Assembly (NCBI GenBank): GCA_951213105.1
Contig: OX578146.1
Location: 55,347,569-55,411,568, forward strand
Reading direction: 5' to 3'
DNA length: 64,000 nt
DNA from: Amaurobius ferox
Lineage: Eukaryota; Arthropoda; Arachnida; Araneae; Amaurobiidae
A model generated the notes under the pieces. The model was not told the origin of the DNA. It was given only the letters and a program-made list of their open reading frames with translations, and did no database searches. Every line of letters starts with the position of its first letter. The stretch's first letter is position 1. Position numbers and translations under genes: made by a program. This document shows, piece after piece, positions 45,308 to 58,096 of this stretch.

Positions 45308-46864
45308 TGGAAGGAACAAAACGTCAATGCAAAACTTGTATCAAAGTCCAGGGAGTTCAAGTCGCATATTAAAGCTTGTTGGGTGTGTTTGTATAGCATA
45401 TAAAACTTTTTATGAATGTGCTGTGTGAAGTAAGCACTTAAAAGGTAAAATGTATACTTAAAATTATTTTCTTTAATTATTTTATTATAGTCCTAAATAT
45501 ATCACCCCATTGACCTTCTTTTGGGAAATTTGGAATCAGTCAAAGCAGCACTTTTGAGATATATTAGATTCGCTGGCGAGTGCTTCACTTTTGAAAAACA
45601 ATGTTTTTAAATCTGGAATATTGTTGTTACAGAGCAGACTGTTGCAGAACTGACGATTTCATATTTAACTCAAACCAAAAATACTTGCTTTATGAACGCT
45701 TTATCCATGCATGAAAAGATACATTAAATTTTAATGTATCTATTGCGCAAGTGATTGTTGAGCACATTTTGCATACATCTGCAATAAAAAACTCTTTTGA
45801 ATGCAATGCAATAAAGTCAGAACTATAACTCTTAGTCCAAATCTAACACATTTAGAAATCTATAATCACCGGGCGTGTCAGATTTGATCCCAAAACCCAT
45901 CGAGTAAATGAGTTTATGAACTAACTTTAAAGTGTAGGATAAATATGTATAACAATAATTGAAGATGTTTATCTATTTGTTACTGAGTGTCGTCTGTAGT
46001 GGAAAATATAAGCGACGTAAGGTCAAGAAATTTGGTAGCTGCTTCAGGATACAGGAATGTGCATGTCGAAGTTATATATTTAAAATGCAAATTAATTTAT
46101 TAGTTATTTTTTGCTTTAGAACGATTTTACCATATGTGAATTCCTTAACGACCGAAAATATTATCTCATAGTTTCTTTCTTAACACGATTGGAAAAACAG
46201 ATCGAAAAATTCTCTTTCGAATAAACTTTGAATCCGTACGTTTAATAGTCGAATTTTTGTGAATTCTAAAGATACATATGCTTTTCGTGTGGCGAAGATT
46301 CATATACATTGGGTGACCTCGAGGTCTTTTATAAGGTCTTAAGAATAAATTGCTTTGATTTAAAGACGTTCTAGGAAGTTCAGACGTTACCCCTTGCAAT
46401 GCCGGATATGAAACGTAAGATTTGAATGTTAAATCAGAGAAGATCTGCTCGAGATTTAGGATGCAAATATCCGATGAAATCAACATCGGATCTCACAACG
46501 AATTCCCAAAACCCAAAAAATATTTCAAAAATACGCTGATTTATAACAAAAATAAAATAAAAAGTTTTTGCGTCGGTGCACACATGGCTATACCACGACC
46601 ACTCATCTTAAATCTTCGATAACTTCGGGTACATTTTCTTATATTTTATAAAATTTTAAAAAATTTAAAAAGTGCGCTAAAACTATATCAGAATAGCGAT
46701 AAATAATGATGAAATGAGTTGGATCTTAAACCAGATGGCAACGTCAATGGAATATGTTGGAAAATACCACAGAACACAATAGCAAAGATAAAACCTAGGG
46801 ACATATTACCGATCTATATATATATTTTTTTTAAATACCAAATTTCGTGACGAAATAAAAAAAA
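45308..46864. other. No gene recognised
   Basis: AT-rich; open frames of 66-106 codons (45959, 46166 minus, 46422) have no motif and no splice context. Confidence 0.45.
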
Positions 46865-47777
46865 TCTGATGTGGGCAACACATGACTTTCCTTATATAAT
46901 GCAATGAATTTACTACTTTTACAGTTAAAAAAAATGTTATTCTTATTGTAGATACTTATATTCTTTGCAAGATATTGAATTTTCTTCAATTTCATTGATT
47001 TAGCATAATTTATATTCATTTGGCGAGATTTTTGTTCATTTGGCAACGATCAAAAATGTCGCCAAGTTGGCGACATTCCACCAATTTCGTCGCCAAAATC
47101 TCTCCAAGCCTTATGGACGAAGAAATAAGTTATTCTTATAGCAGATAAATGACTATTGGCATTCAAATACAAAAGTATTACTCAAAGTATATTTTTTCAT
47201 GAATGGAACGAGCTAAATACACGAGAATGATGTCACCAAATTTATTGCATGGTATTACATATGAAAAGTGAACATGTCTCTCAATAGGAATTTTTTTTTT
47301 TATATATCACTTTTTGATAATTTTTTTGAAAAATGTACAATTACTCGAGAACGGTTCATGTTAGCGTTCTAAAATTTATGTCAATCTTTTTCTAATTAAC
47401 TAATGAAAAATTACATAAGAAATGTCTATTTGCGTGTCTTTATTAGCGGTTTTGAGTTTTTGACGATTTTTTCAAAATTTCACTCGAAAATTTAGGGGGG
47501 TTCTTTACATCCGATTGCGTATAAAAACATCGGGCTTTCAGTGTTTACAGATTGTGATTTTTGTACCAAATTTCGTTTGTATCGGTCCATTCGTTCGTCA
47601 GTTATCGTCTCCACAGTCGCACTGACTGGCATACACACACACACACACAGACATCAATTCAAAAATGTTTGATTCGTGATCAGGGATGCTTGAAACGTGC
47701 TCTCCCGTATAAACTCGAATTCGAATGTTCGAACCCGTTACAACTCTTTCCTTATACATTATGTATATAAGGCAAGT
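46865..47777 (+). mobile_element. Hairpin-ended non-autonomous repeat, copy D
   Basis: Starts TCTGATGTGGGCAACACATG, with actttccttatataatgc, and ends tatataaggcaagt. The gccaagttggcgac block is near 47060-47080; the CA tract near 47635 is short (about 16 bp). The stem has one mismatch (ggcaag). No ORF. Confidence 0.7.
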
Positions 47778-48221
47778 AAAAATTGGCCACTTCGTTCAAA
47801 ATTTGTCTAAAATAGATCTCAATGATCACTTTCTGGAATATTGATTCATTTTATATCTGTATTTAAAACGCAGATTCATTATTGGCTGAAACTATTTTAT
47901 CTTCCGTCTTATTTTTTTTCATTCAGAAATATTACCTATCTTTACTATTAAATATCGTCAGATGAATTATTCCAGAATGCGATTAAATAACTCCACGGGA
48001 GACTCATTAAACTTTGATTAAAATCACTACGGTATTAAGATCATTTGAACATAAATCCAATTATCGTATTATGTAGGTCTGATAAACTACGCATACCACT
48101 GATATGACTAAAAGGAATTCCGAGTCTGGGGTAATTTAACTTTTGTTTATTACATGTTTCATGTCTGTACTGAGTATAAAAGTACTTCCTAACAAATAGA
48201 TCCTACAATGGACTTGTTAAA
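47778..48221. other. No feature recognised
   Basis: AT-rich spacer before the minus-strand SINE. Confidence 0.45.
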
Positions 48222-48505
48222 GTGGTTTGTTTATTTGTTGGACCCAGACGGTCTGATCTATCAGAAGGTAGTTGTTTGGACGGCCGGGACAATGCTTCAC
48301 AATTCTGACCGGAATCCAATGGAGGCAATATCCACAGGGAGCGTACTTTCCTTCTCCTACAACCAACCTTCAAGAAGGATTTATGGACCTCAACATTTAA
48401 AGTGCTCGTACTCCATGTGAACACGGAGGACCGTTTAGGTAGATCCGAGAATTAAACTCGGGTCGTCCGAGTGCTATCCTTAACAATTGGGCTACCCCAC
48501 CCCTT
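48222..48505 (-). mobile_element. tRNA-type SINE, minus strand, diverged
   Basis: On the minus strand: ggggtggggtagcccaattg (A-box region), a weak B box (gagtttaattctcgg), then the usual gttcacatggagtacgagc, ggttggttgtaggagaagg and cggccgtccaaacaac blocks, with tgggtccaacaa at the end. More diverged than the 34434 copy. No clear target duplication survives. Confidence 0.8.
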
Positions 48506-48839
48506 TAAAAGGGTTAATATTATGAGTATACTGGTTTCATGAAATCAAGCTTTATATCTACCAGTTTATAAGCAGACTATTATTACAATTGTCTGCACGC
48601 CATTACTATCGAATTGCGTACTTAAATGAAGAAAGTACAATTGACGTTGTTCAAATTACCAACAGTCAAGTTGTAGTTCATTAATGAATTTCGTAAACCA
48701 GTTAAAACTGAACCATATAAAAAGTACCGATGATATTCAAAACTGTGGAATAGCATTTACGTGCAATGAGAGCAAAAAATCTTGCAATGTGAGGTACTTT
48801 TGTGGTGGTTGGTGGTGGATATCATGCTGTATGGGACTG

Positions 48840-49676
48840 TAATGTTCAAGTTCATAATTATGGAATCGAACAAAACTGAGCGATCCATAAGCTAGCAGCC
48901 ACGCTTCCATGGCAGATACCAATATCTGTGGAATAGCTTCGTTTTTTTCAGTTACATTGCAGATATAAGCTATTCCGGTATAAGCTGGTATAAGCATTGC
49001 AGGTATAAGTTGTTGCAGACTGCCAAAAAGCGAGACCTGTTCACAGATGCTGGTATATCATACGAGAGAATCCAACTTCCCGGCTTGGAAACTCCGTATT
49101 TAGGTGCGTTCTGAGACTATTAAAGGGTGTTAGTTTGCAAGAAGAGTCAAATGTTGGTAATATAAAAGCGTTTTCTCCTTTTCAAATACATTTTTCTAGG
49201 CAATATTTAAAATCAACTGAAACTCGAATGAAGTTCAAGACTGATATTTTGCTTTAAATTACTTCAATGCTAAAGACAATGGTCCATACGCATCATTAGC
49301 TACAAGTATTGCAACATTAAACCAGGCAAGGTGCCAGTAAAGCAAATCTAAACGTTCCCCTCTGCCTCAGAAACTAAGAGGATTCGCTCTCCTTAATGAC
49401 ACACCAGGCAGTTAAGTAGAATCTGTATCTATTTAAAGCAAGTTTATAATGATATATTTTTTGTAAGGTACTTCCCATTGCCGGTTATGCGAGATACTGT
49501 AAATGCTCAGAGGTCAGAGAAATTATCGAACTTAGGAACAATAGCATGGAGTTCAGGAAGCGTTTCGATATATTCAGAGTTCTCGTTCGACTTAACAGTT
49601 AGTTTTCACAGCATCATTAAGAGCAGATAAACTTTTCAGCTAATCTCCCAGAGGTAGATAACTTGTCTGGATTTTT
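48840..49676 (+). repeat. ~1.5-kb local segment, copy 1 (3' part)
   Basis: Shares ordered blocks with copies at 54.9-57.5, 59.6-61.5 and 62.8-64 kb: a gagagaccngttcacag-type block, gggactattaaa, aaagcaaatctaaacgttcc, ggattcgctctccttaatg, ttcaggaagcgtttcgatat and tcacagcatcattaagag. The copy is split by the next repeat and resumes at 50759. Confidence 0.6.
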
Positions 49677-49800
49677 ACTTTCTTTATATACATAATGTAT
49701 AAGGAAAGTATTGTGACGGGGTCGAAAATTCGAATTCGAGTTTTCGACGGGAGAGCACGTTTCAAGCATCTCTGATCACGAATCGAACATTTTGAAGTGA

Positions 49801-49836
<36 letters not shown>

Positions 49837-49869
49837 AAAGTATGTGTGTGTGTGTGTGTGTGTGTGAAA

Positions 49870-49918
<49 letters not shown>

Positions 49919-50758
49919 TATGTGTGTGTGTGTGTGTGTGTGTGAAAGTGTGTGTGTGTGTGTGTGTGTGTGTCAGTGAGCCTGTGGAGACGATAACTGA
50001 CGAACAAATGGATCGATTCGAACGAAATTTGGTACAAAAATGAAAATCACAATCCGTGAATACTGGAAGCCTATTGTGTTTAAACGTAATCGAATGTTCA
50101 GAACCCCCCCCCCCCCTCATTTGTCGAGTGAAATTTTAAAAAAGTCATCAAAAAGTCAAATCCAATTACAAAGTTACACAAATAAACATTTCTAATGTAA
50201 TTTTTCCTTTGAAAAATATTGACATAAACTTTAGTACGCTTGCATAAACTGTTCTCGAGATATCGCACATTTTAAAAATAAATTTATCAGAAAATCCCAT
50301 AAATTAAAAAATATATATATTAACTGTTGAGAAACATGTTCACTTTTCATATGTAATATCATACGATAAATTGGGTGACATCATTCTCGTGGATCTAGCT
50401 CGTGATATTCATGAGAAAATTGTACTTTGAGTAATACTTTTGTATTTGAACGCCAATAGTTATTTGTTTGCTATAAGAATAATTTATTTCTCCGTCCATA
50501 ACGCTTGGTGAGATTTTGGTGCCGTATTTTGCGGAATGTAGCCAACTTGGCAACTTTTTTAAATGTTGCCAAATTAACGGAAATCTCGCCAAATGGATAA
50601 AAATGACACTAAATCAGTGAAAATGACGACTGATTGACGAAAATTCAATTTCTTGGAAATAATATAAATAGCTACTATAAGAAAAACCTATTTTTTTATT
50701 GTAAAAATAGTAAATTCATTGCCTTATATAAGGAAAGCCATATGTTGCCCACATCAGA
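49677..50758 (-). mobile_element. Hairpin-ended non-autonomous repeat, copy E, minus strand
   Basis: Left end actttctttatatacataat...ggaaagt is the 3' hairpin; right end cccacatcaga is the complement of the family start. It lies inside the local segment, and the other segment copies show the empty site. Its (CT)n/(GT)n tract (49801-49975) is interrupted by gaaagtatgtg units and explains several long CV-rich open frames on both strands, which are not genes. A C12 run lies near 50105. Confidence 0.75.
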
Positions 50759-51168
50759 TTTTTACATTAATTGAAAGAAAGAAATACTGTAGAAAAGTAT
50801 AATTATACTAAAGAAGCATGCACTAACTCGATTAATACGAAGACCTAACATACATTCATGGCGATCATTATTAACGTTCCAATGAGGCGCTTTCTTCAGA
50901 CACCGAAATGTAATTGAATTAGTAGAGATACACTTTAAAATATGCGAAAGCATTTTTATCAGAAATATGCGAGGGGTAACACTGAAATTTTTGAGACAGG
51001 GGCAGACGATATGCTCTGGAAAAAAATTTATTGGTCGGATATTTAAATTTGAACTCGTATATCCGCAAACGATAATTTGTAGCAACAATTACAATTTAGC
51101 TATCGTAGAATAAATGTGAAACAAAAATAATGTAGTTGAGGCCAGAGAGGTTTTCTATGATTTTAAAG
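50759..51168. other. End of local segment copy 1, then nothing recognised
   Basis: 50762-50830 (aattgaaagaaagaaatac, agtataattatactaa) continues the segment; the rest is AT-rich without features. A 108-codon minus frame (50762-51088) has no motif. Confidence 0.5.
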
Positions 51169-51660
51169 TGGGGCTAAATCAAAAAGAATGTCTTCAACGT
51201 CTAAAATTAGCATACAGACCACCAAAAAGCGGAGCGTGTCAGAATCAGTAAAGAAACCATAAAATTACCTAATGACAGTGTACACCGCATTATTTCTAAA
51301 ATCATAACTGGTGATGAAACGTACATATCGCTTTTTGACATTACAGCACGTCAAGAAAGTAAAATATGGGTCTTTGAAGATGATCCCTAACCAGCAATGG
51401 TGAAAAGACAAGGAGCAATGAATAAAGTAATGTATGCCGTGTTGTTCAGAAGTACAGGTATGGTCAACGCCATAAATCTAGAGGGACAGAAGACAGTTAC
51501 AGCTAACTGGTACAAAACTAAGTGTCTTACAGATATTCTTTAGGAAGTGAATGTTTGGGGACACATGCTTCACCATGGCAACGCATCTTCTCATTCAGCA
51601 AGAAGAGCAGTTGTATTTCTTGAACAAAAAATATCAAAGCGACAGAATATCAAAATACTG
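51169..51660 (+). pseudogene. Decayed mariner transposase
   Basis: From ~51303 one frame reads ITGDETYISLFDITARQESK and IWVFEDDP, then a TAA, then MYAVLFRSTGMVNAINLEGQ and NWYKTKCLTDIL, then a second stop, then LHHGNASSHSARR. These are mariner catalytic-domain blocks. The second catalytic D (LHHDNA in the family) is G here. Two stops plus the lost residue make it inactive. The N-terminal part is reduced to a few residues and the last catalytic region is missing. Confidence 0.88.
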
Positions 51661-51924
51661 TTAACACATTACTTACAAAACATATAAAATCAAATATAAT
51701 TCACCATACCTTCATTACAGAAGAAATGACACTCAAATGGGTGCTGCTAGCAGTCCCTATGCACATTGGAAAATGGGTAGCAATTCACTATTGGGATGGC
51801 TAGTTCAGTATTGGACATTTCATAAATATCACTGTCAGTCGGATCAGCTCGTTTGAGGTTAAAACAGCTGACGATAGTTCAGACTAGGATTATTCCGGAG
51901 ATGGGCACACAGTCTACTTCAATT

Positions 51925-52150
51925 CTCCTCCTCTTAGCGTTGGCTTATGCCCAGCGGTTCATAAGAATTTGCGTACAGGCGTTACCGGAAGGTCAAGAGC
52001 AATTACGTTAACTATTATCGTCAGCAGGAGCAGACCGGCTAAGGCTGAGACAGGGAATTCTCTACCTCCTAACGTTGGCTTTGGCCCAGCGGTTGGTCAG
52101 AACTTGCGTACAGGCGTTACCGGAAGGTCACGAGCAATCTCGGCTCAGTA
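51925..52150 (+). repeat. Partial tandem duplication, 135-bp period
   Basis: cctcttagcgttggcttatg ... gcgttaccggaaggtca occurs twice, near 51930 and 52063, with substitutions. The two gcgttaccgg positions are 135 bp apart. Confidence 0.7.
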
Positions 52151-52904
52151 GAAATCATCTGCTACGGACCTCGCCGATTCCAGTTGATGTCACCCAGTTG
52201 ACGCTCGTCAGCTGCACAGCATAGGGGCCCGGGATAGCTGTCCCGCAACACTCCGTCCGCGCACCTTCGTTGTGAATGAGATTACGGTGAGTGGAAACTA
52301 CTGTCCTTGCAGTGCCACAGTTGCAACGGCTTGGATGTAGTTAAAGGTACAAAGAGTCCCCACACTATGCCGTTTGTTGTCAGAGCTGTGTTGCACTCCC
52401 AGACTAAAAACATGACGACTTTCTTTACTTCACTGGTCGCAACCTCCCGAAGAATTGCGCCCTCGCGCTGAATTAGGCTCTGGCTCGTTTTGGCTACAAG
52501 TCGCCATGCATCACCGGGTACACGACGATGGATCCTAGCAGAAAGCATTGGTCGCCCTAGATAAAGGCCACGGATATCGTGCCTGAAATGCATCAAAGTG
52601 CACGCCGGATCGGGCTTCACAAAAAACACAAGTGCCACGCACTTGGAGTGCCATTCTCTCGAGATCAGAAAGACATCTGAATTTTTCATTTTCTACAAGT
52701 CTCTCCAGAAATTTAAAACGAGGGGAACGAAAATTTCGGAAGGCAGTCCCCCGCTTTCCCATTCGATGAAAACGAAGTACCATAAAAACAAGGCGGTCCA
52801 ACTTTGCCTCACACTATTGGTCTGCCAAGAGACGCTCATTTTTTTGCGCTCCACTAAAATCCGCGAACCAGAGGGCTTTCTACAAACCTGGTGGTCCAAG
52901 GACC
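52151..52904. other. GC-richer DNA, no recognised gene
   Basis: Clearly GC-richer than the surroundings. Minus-strand frames of 135 and 88 codons (52282-52689, 52535-52801) and a plus frame of 123 codons (52598-52969) overlap; none has a motif I recognise. Its base composition suggests a different origin, such as part of a retrotransposon or a retrocopy. Confidence 0.5.
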
Positions 52905-53169
52905 GGCCACGAAGGGAGCCACACCTGGCAGGGGCTATAAATTTCAAGAGATTTGTAGCTCAAACTTGACATTTTGTTACAATCAAATCTCCGAATATTT
53001 ACAATCCATGTCAAAGGCGCCCAAAGTCTCAATTTCGTCTGTGCAGAGGCATAGCTCTATACACAATACAAAAACCATTATAAACATTTCAAGTACCACT
53101 ACATGCCCCTTTATTTGTCCCTGGGCGACGTATAAAAATATGGAAATGCATCATAACACCGGGAACTAG
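52905..53169 (+). repeat. Dispersed repeat, second copy of 2641-2925
   Basis: Shared blocks in the same order: gagccacacctggcagggg, tttcaagagatttgtagctc, caatttcgtctgtgcagagg, catttcaagta and aaatatggaaatgcatcat. Ends near the caccgggaactagg sequence. Confidence 0.7.
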
Positions 53170-53347
53170 GGGTCACAATCCCCTAGGCTTTTTATGTATT
53201 CCCAGTTGGTCCTTTTCCCTCAACTTTTTGTTATTTGCCTCGTAGCTTTTGCTTATCTATTTAGCTCGACATTAACAAGCTGCATCGCGCTTTTATGTCT
53301 TGTTACTTACTTTGTACACTTTGTACACATGTATAATCTCGTTTTAT

Positions 53348-53384
<37 letters not shown>

Positions 53385-54639
53385 AAAAGGTGATAAATCA
53401 TTAAGTAGAGCTGCCTAGCAGCATGCTGAAACCGGGGATTTAAAGGGTCGCAATCCCCCTTTGTCTTTTTTTGCCATTCATAACGTCACGATCCAAAAAA
53501 GACTGTGAGAGGAGTTGCTAAAATACAGCAAATATTTTCGCATTATTTCACTTTAAAAAGTTATTTGTTATTTTAAAAATTTAAATTGCTTTATTTATAT
53601 ATGATGATTCAAAATCTTTCATTTTCAATTCTAGTAATAAAAAGTAATAAAAATTCGTTTTATTATGTAAAAAGTATATTAGTATAGTATATATTTACTC
53701 ATTATTACAGATTTTTTACACTTTGCTTAATTTTTTTACAATGAAAGCAATCTTAAAATTGAAATAACCAGCTGCGCAGAACAACTTGCGTAGAGATTTT
53801 GAATTGTGCTGTGCACACCTTAGTCCACTCTCGATGTAGCATACAAGACCCAGCGACATCGGTGGGGTAGGATGACAAACGCAGTAAGTAATTTTAATCC
53901 CTCTGGATAGTCCCAGAAAAAATAGAGCGCGATAATTCCGCTCGATATACTCTCTGGGACCTGGATCAGTGTAATATTAATAAGCACTCATTAGCTCTGT
54001 TGGTTCGAAGACCAAATACAAGGCGGTCATCAATATAGTCTCATTGTAGGAGAGCTTTCTGCAGACATATACATGTAGTAGATTAAAATTAACTGAATTT
54101 ATTAGGAACATTCTTCGGAACATACACAAGCAATTTCATCTGAAAAAAAAAATTAATGTAGAAGTCTTTACTCGTCTCACTATAAGTGGTTAGTTTCACT
54201 TCTATTTTTATCATAATAAAATATATGTATCTTTTTCATATTTTGCAGCAAGCTATCATTTTAATATTTTATAAAAGTTCCCAATAGTCTTTCTTTTCGA
54301 GTTGGCAATATCTTTGCAACGCAGATCAGTTGAATGCATTTGACATATTTGTGTTAAAATGAACTATTTTGAAACTGCTAATATTTAGAGCGTTATCAGA
54401 TTATCAGACTCGTACGCATAAAAGTACGTATATAACTAGCATTTAATTGACATATTCGTGCATACGTAATCTTTAATTTTTATTTTGAAGATTTTTTTCG
54501 AGACTTTTTGATAAAAAAATATAGGTTCTTTTATCCCACATCATACAAACATCTAATCAACACCAGAGTCACCGGCAAAGACCTTAGCTGAATTTTTCAT
54601 GAAATTCGGTCAATTAGGTTTTCAGTTAGAGTGGATTCA
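53170..54639. other. No gene recognised; one AT microsatellite
   Basis: (AT)n at 53349-53381. 53410-53470 has gtcgcaatccccc, resembling ggtcacaatcccctagg at 53172. Otherwise AT-rich without ORFs. Confidence 0.45.
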
Positions 54640-54845
54640 TACATTTCACAGACAGACACACTTACAGACACATATACACATACTCACAGACACACAGACT
54701 CATACATATGGCACGCTAAAAATAGTGTTTTCGTGTTCTTGAAGTCCCAAAACGTGAAAATCCGTCGAAAACTCGTGTTGTGATTTTCGTCATGATTCCA
54801 ATACTTCCCATATACATTATCATGTATTGCAGAGGAAGTAAAAAT
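54640..54845 (+). repeat. Relative of the hairpin repeat family, 3' end only
   Basis: gacagacacactt... CA-rich tract, aacgtgaaaatccgtcgaaaactc, then acttcccatatacattatca and tgtattgcagaggaagt followed by aaaaatg. Same order as the family's last ~200 bp but diverged. Confidence 0.6.
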
Positions 54846-54879
54846 GAAATTCCCATCCTCTCCAATGATTTTCTGTTAT

Positions 54880-57350
54880 CAGTTTTGTAGCCCTTTCTGC
54901 AACCAAGATTAGCATTACTACATTTTTTACACATATTTTAAAAAAAATTATTTTAAAATATAAAAAAAAAACAATATGAATTCCAATGATCTCAAACGAG
55001 AATAAAAGGAACTGTATCTACTCTGATGTTAAATAGCTTTCATAAAACATTTTTATGTTTTCAAACATTTCGTTTGCCGGTCTTCCAGGTCTTCTAATCC
55101 AATTTCTTTGTTCTAATCATAACGTGTAGCAAGGACCTGCTCAATGAGTGATTCTGTTTATTAAAGCAAGAAATTTTAGAAAACGAAACGTATAACAAGT
55201 GCATTTAAGAAAAAATTATTTTAGAGAAAATATTATTACATTTCTACTGGTATATTTTACACATTCATAGTAATATCATTTTATTATACTTGTCGCATGT
55301 CTTTTAAAATCGTGCTTATATGAGAATATTATGAACATGTAAACCCTTTTCAGTAAAAAGAGACAGGAATTCAAAGTATTGTTGAAGCATTAGACGGCAA
55401 ATGGTTGTGCAGGTATTTGGAGCATTTACTTTAGAACGAGTTCCGGATAAAAGAACGCAGTTGCTGCAACAAATGCAAAACGAACTTTAGCATTTGTTCT
55501 TAGAGTATTGATATTAGTCTGTACAAGACTACAATATTAACACTCAAATTCATAGAACACAAATAAAGACAGTGTTCTCAAAGCTGGGAATCGCATTCAC
55601 AATGCAGATACCTACATCCCTGGAACAGTTTCGTGTTGTCTTGCAGCTTTGCAGATATCAACTATCTAGTGATGAAGATTGCTAAAATGAGAGACCAACC
55701 TGTAAATGATTGAGTCTACCATGCATGAGCCTGTATATCACAATTTCCTAGTATTTTAATTAAATTGGTTACGCCCACTTTTATTTCTCAAAGTAAGGAA
55801 CCACACACACTTTTCAAATTGAAAGCTATAAATCTGCAGGTATAAGAAATTCTGTAGCAATTAAGATTTAGAATATATATGATTAAATGAAAAATTTAGG
55901 GAAGTTTTTAAAGCATTTAATAGCGTTGAATGTTTTCATTTTCTGTTACAGATGTGGATTAGATTAACACGCTCAGCTATTAAGTCAACAAGACAAATGG
56001 AATTTCCTCCCCATAAGGCAACTTTTGGTTATTAATTTTGCTGTCCTTTCTACAACTAAGATTGACACTACTACATTTATTTAGACATAATTAAAATAAT
56101 TTATTAAACATATACATAAAACAGTATGCATTATGCTTTCCAGTTGTTTCATACGCGAACAGAAGGAATCGAATCTATTCTGAATGAAACTGGAATTCAC
56201 AGAACTTTTCGTTTATAGGACTTTCTGCTCTTCTTATCTAATATCATTGCTATAATTATAACTTACTGCAAGATCTACGCAATGCGTGATCTAGCCTATT
56301 AAATATGTGATAAGAATGAACCTTGTAGTAATTAATATCTTTTAAAAGTGTTAAAGAAATTGACATTATATTTATAGTTGTTACAAATTCCTATTAAAAT
56401 GCTTTTATTATACTTGTTACATTTACTTTATACCCTGTCTATATGAGAATATTATGAACATGCAGACATTTTTCAATGAAAAGTGCCAGCAATACAAAAC
56501 ACGGTTAGTGTGAATCAGTAAACGGCAGAGGTTATGGAAGTAAAAAACGGTTATGGAAGTTAAACGAGCTTTCTTCGCCACGGGCTTTAAAACAAGTTCC
56601 AGATAAAGTGCAAAGTTTTCTCTGCACACGTAAAACTAATTTCGCATTTGTTCTTAAAGTATTGATATCAGTCCGCAGAAGACTACAGTATTCAAACTCA
56701 AATTCATAAAACCCCAATAAAGAAAGTGTTCTCAAAGCTAGTAATCGTTCTCCTAAATCACATACCAGCACCCGTGGAGCAGATCCTTGTTGTCTTGCTG
56801 CTTTGCAGGTATCAGCTTTCTCCTGATGAAGATCGCTAAGAAGAGAGACCGGAACATAGATGATAGAACCTACAACCCATGAGCGATTTACAGTTTTAGA
56901 AACACCTCATTTAGGTTGGTTTGGGACTATTAAAAGATGTTAGTATGTAAGAAAATCATGTATGAGAAAAATTACAATTCTAAGAAAAATTTAATACGCA
57001 TTTTTTGAAAACCTCTTTCAAAATCTAATAAAATTCAAGATTTTAATATTTTGCTTTAATTACTGCTCTGCTAAGGACAGTTTTACCTACCCCTCATTAG
57101 CTTAAAATATTGCAACTTGGAACAAAGCACCGTGCCAATAAAGCAAATCTAAATGCCCCTCTCAGCCTCAGCAACAAAAGGATTCGCTATCGTTAATGGC
57201 GTACCAGGCAATTTAGTACAACCTGTGTTTATTTACGAGAAGTTTATATTGATATATTTTTGGCATGGCACTTTCCATTGCAGGTTATTCGAGATTCTGT
57301 CGATGCGCAGAAGTTAGAGAATTAATCGAACTTGGAAGCAATGCAATCAA
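54880..57350 (+). repeat. ~1.5-kb local segment, copies 2 and 3 in tandem
   Basis: Copy 2 starts near 54880 (ttatcagttttgtagccctt) and copy 3 near 56025 (attttgctgtcctttctaca). Both contain atgagaatattatgaacatg, cggcaaatggttgtg- or taaacggcagagg-type sequence, attgatat-cagtc, ctgctttgcaggtatcagc and gaagatcgctaagaagagag blocks in order. Copy 2 lacks the end of the segment. No ORF over 80 codons spans the copies, so they look non-coding. Confidence 0.6.
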
Positions 57351-58096
57351 TTCAGGAAGTGCTTCGATATAATCGGAATTCTCGTTAAACAGAACAGCTT
57401 TCACAGCATCATCAAGAGACACAAAAATGTTCAACTAATTTTAGAGAAGTATATAACTTCTGCGGATTTGTAGAATAATTGAAAGAAAAATGAATACAAT
57501 AAAAAGTATAATTATACTAAATTAGCTGTACTCGTTGAGAGCATTTGGCAACTGGGGATGAATAATTCACTTGAACGTCTTTTTATATAGTTATGTTGAT
57601 TTTTGAATTCAAAATACGTTATTTTACTATTAGCATTGTTTATTACTGAGTATGCTTATAAGATAGCTAAATCCTTCACAAAAGACGGAGTAAGTTTCCA
57701 AAACGTTATCTTCCATCCACCAATTCAGGAAGTGCTTCGATATAATCGGAATTCTCGTTAAACAGAACAGCTTTCACAGCATCATCAAGAGACACAAAAA
57801 TGTTCAACTAATTTTAGAGAAGTATATAACTTCTGCGGATTTTTAGAATAATTGAAAGAAAAATGAATACAGTAAAAAGTATAATTATACTAAATTAGCT
57901 GTACTCGTTGAGAGCATTTGGCAACTGGGGATGAATAATTCACTTGAACGTCTTTTTATATAGTTATGTTGATTTTTTAATTCAAAACACGTTATTTTAC
58001 TATTAGCATTGTTTATTACTGAGTATGCTTATAAGATAGCTAAATCCTTCACAAAAGACGGAGTAAGTTTATAAAACGTTATCTTCCATCCACCAT
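57351..58096 (+). repeat. Recent 373-bp tandem duplication
   Basis: 57351-57723 and 57724-58096 begin ttcaggaagtgcttcgat and end tcttccatccacca. By eye they differ at only a few positions (for example gcggatttgtagaa against gcggatttttagaa). This extends the 3' end of segment copy 3. Confidence 0.9.

Noticed and set aside
49776..50120. Histidine/threonine- or cysteine/valine-rich ORFs on both strands
   Set aside because: Translation of the CA/GT microsatellite in repeat copy E.
52282..52801. Overlapping 135- and 88-codon minus-strand frames
   Set aside because: GC-rich DNA gives few stops; no motif seen and several frames are open at once.
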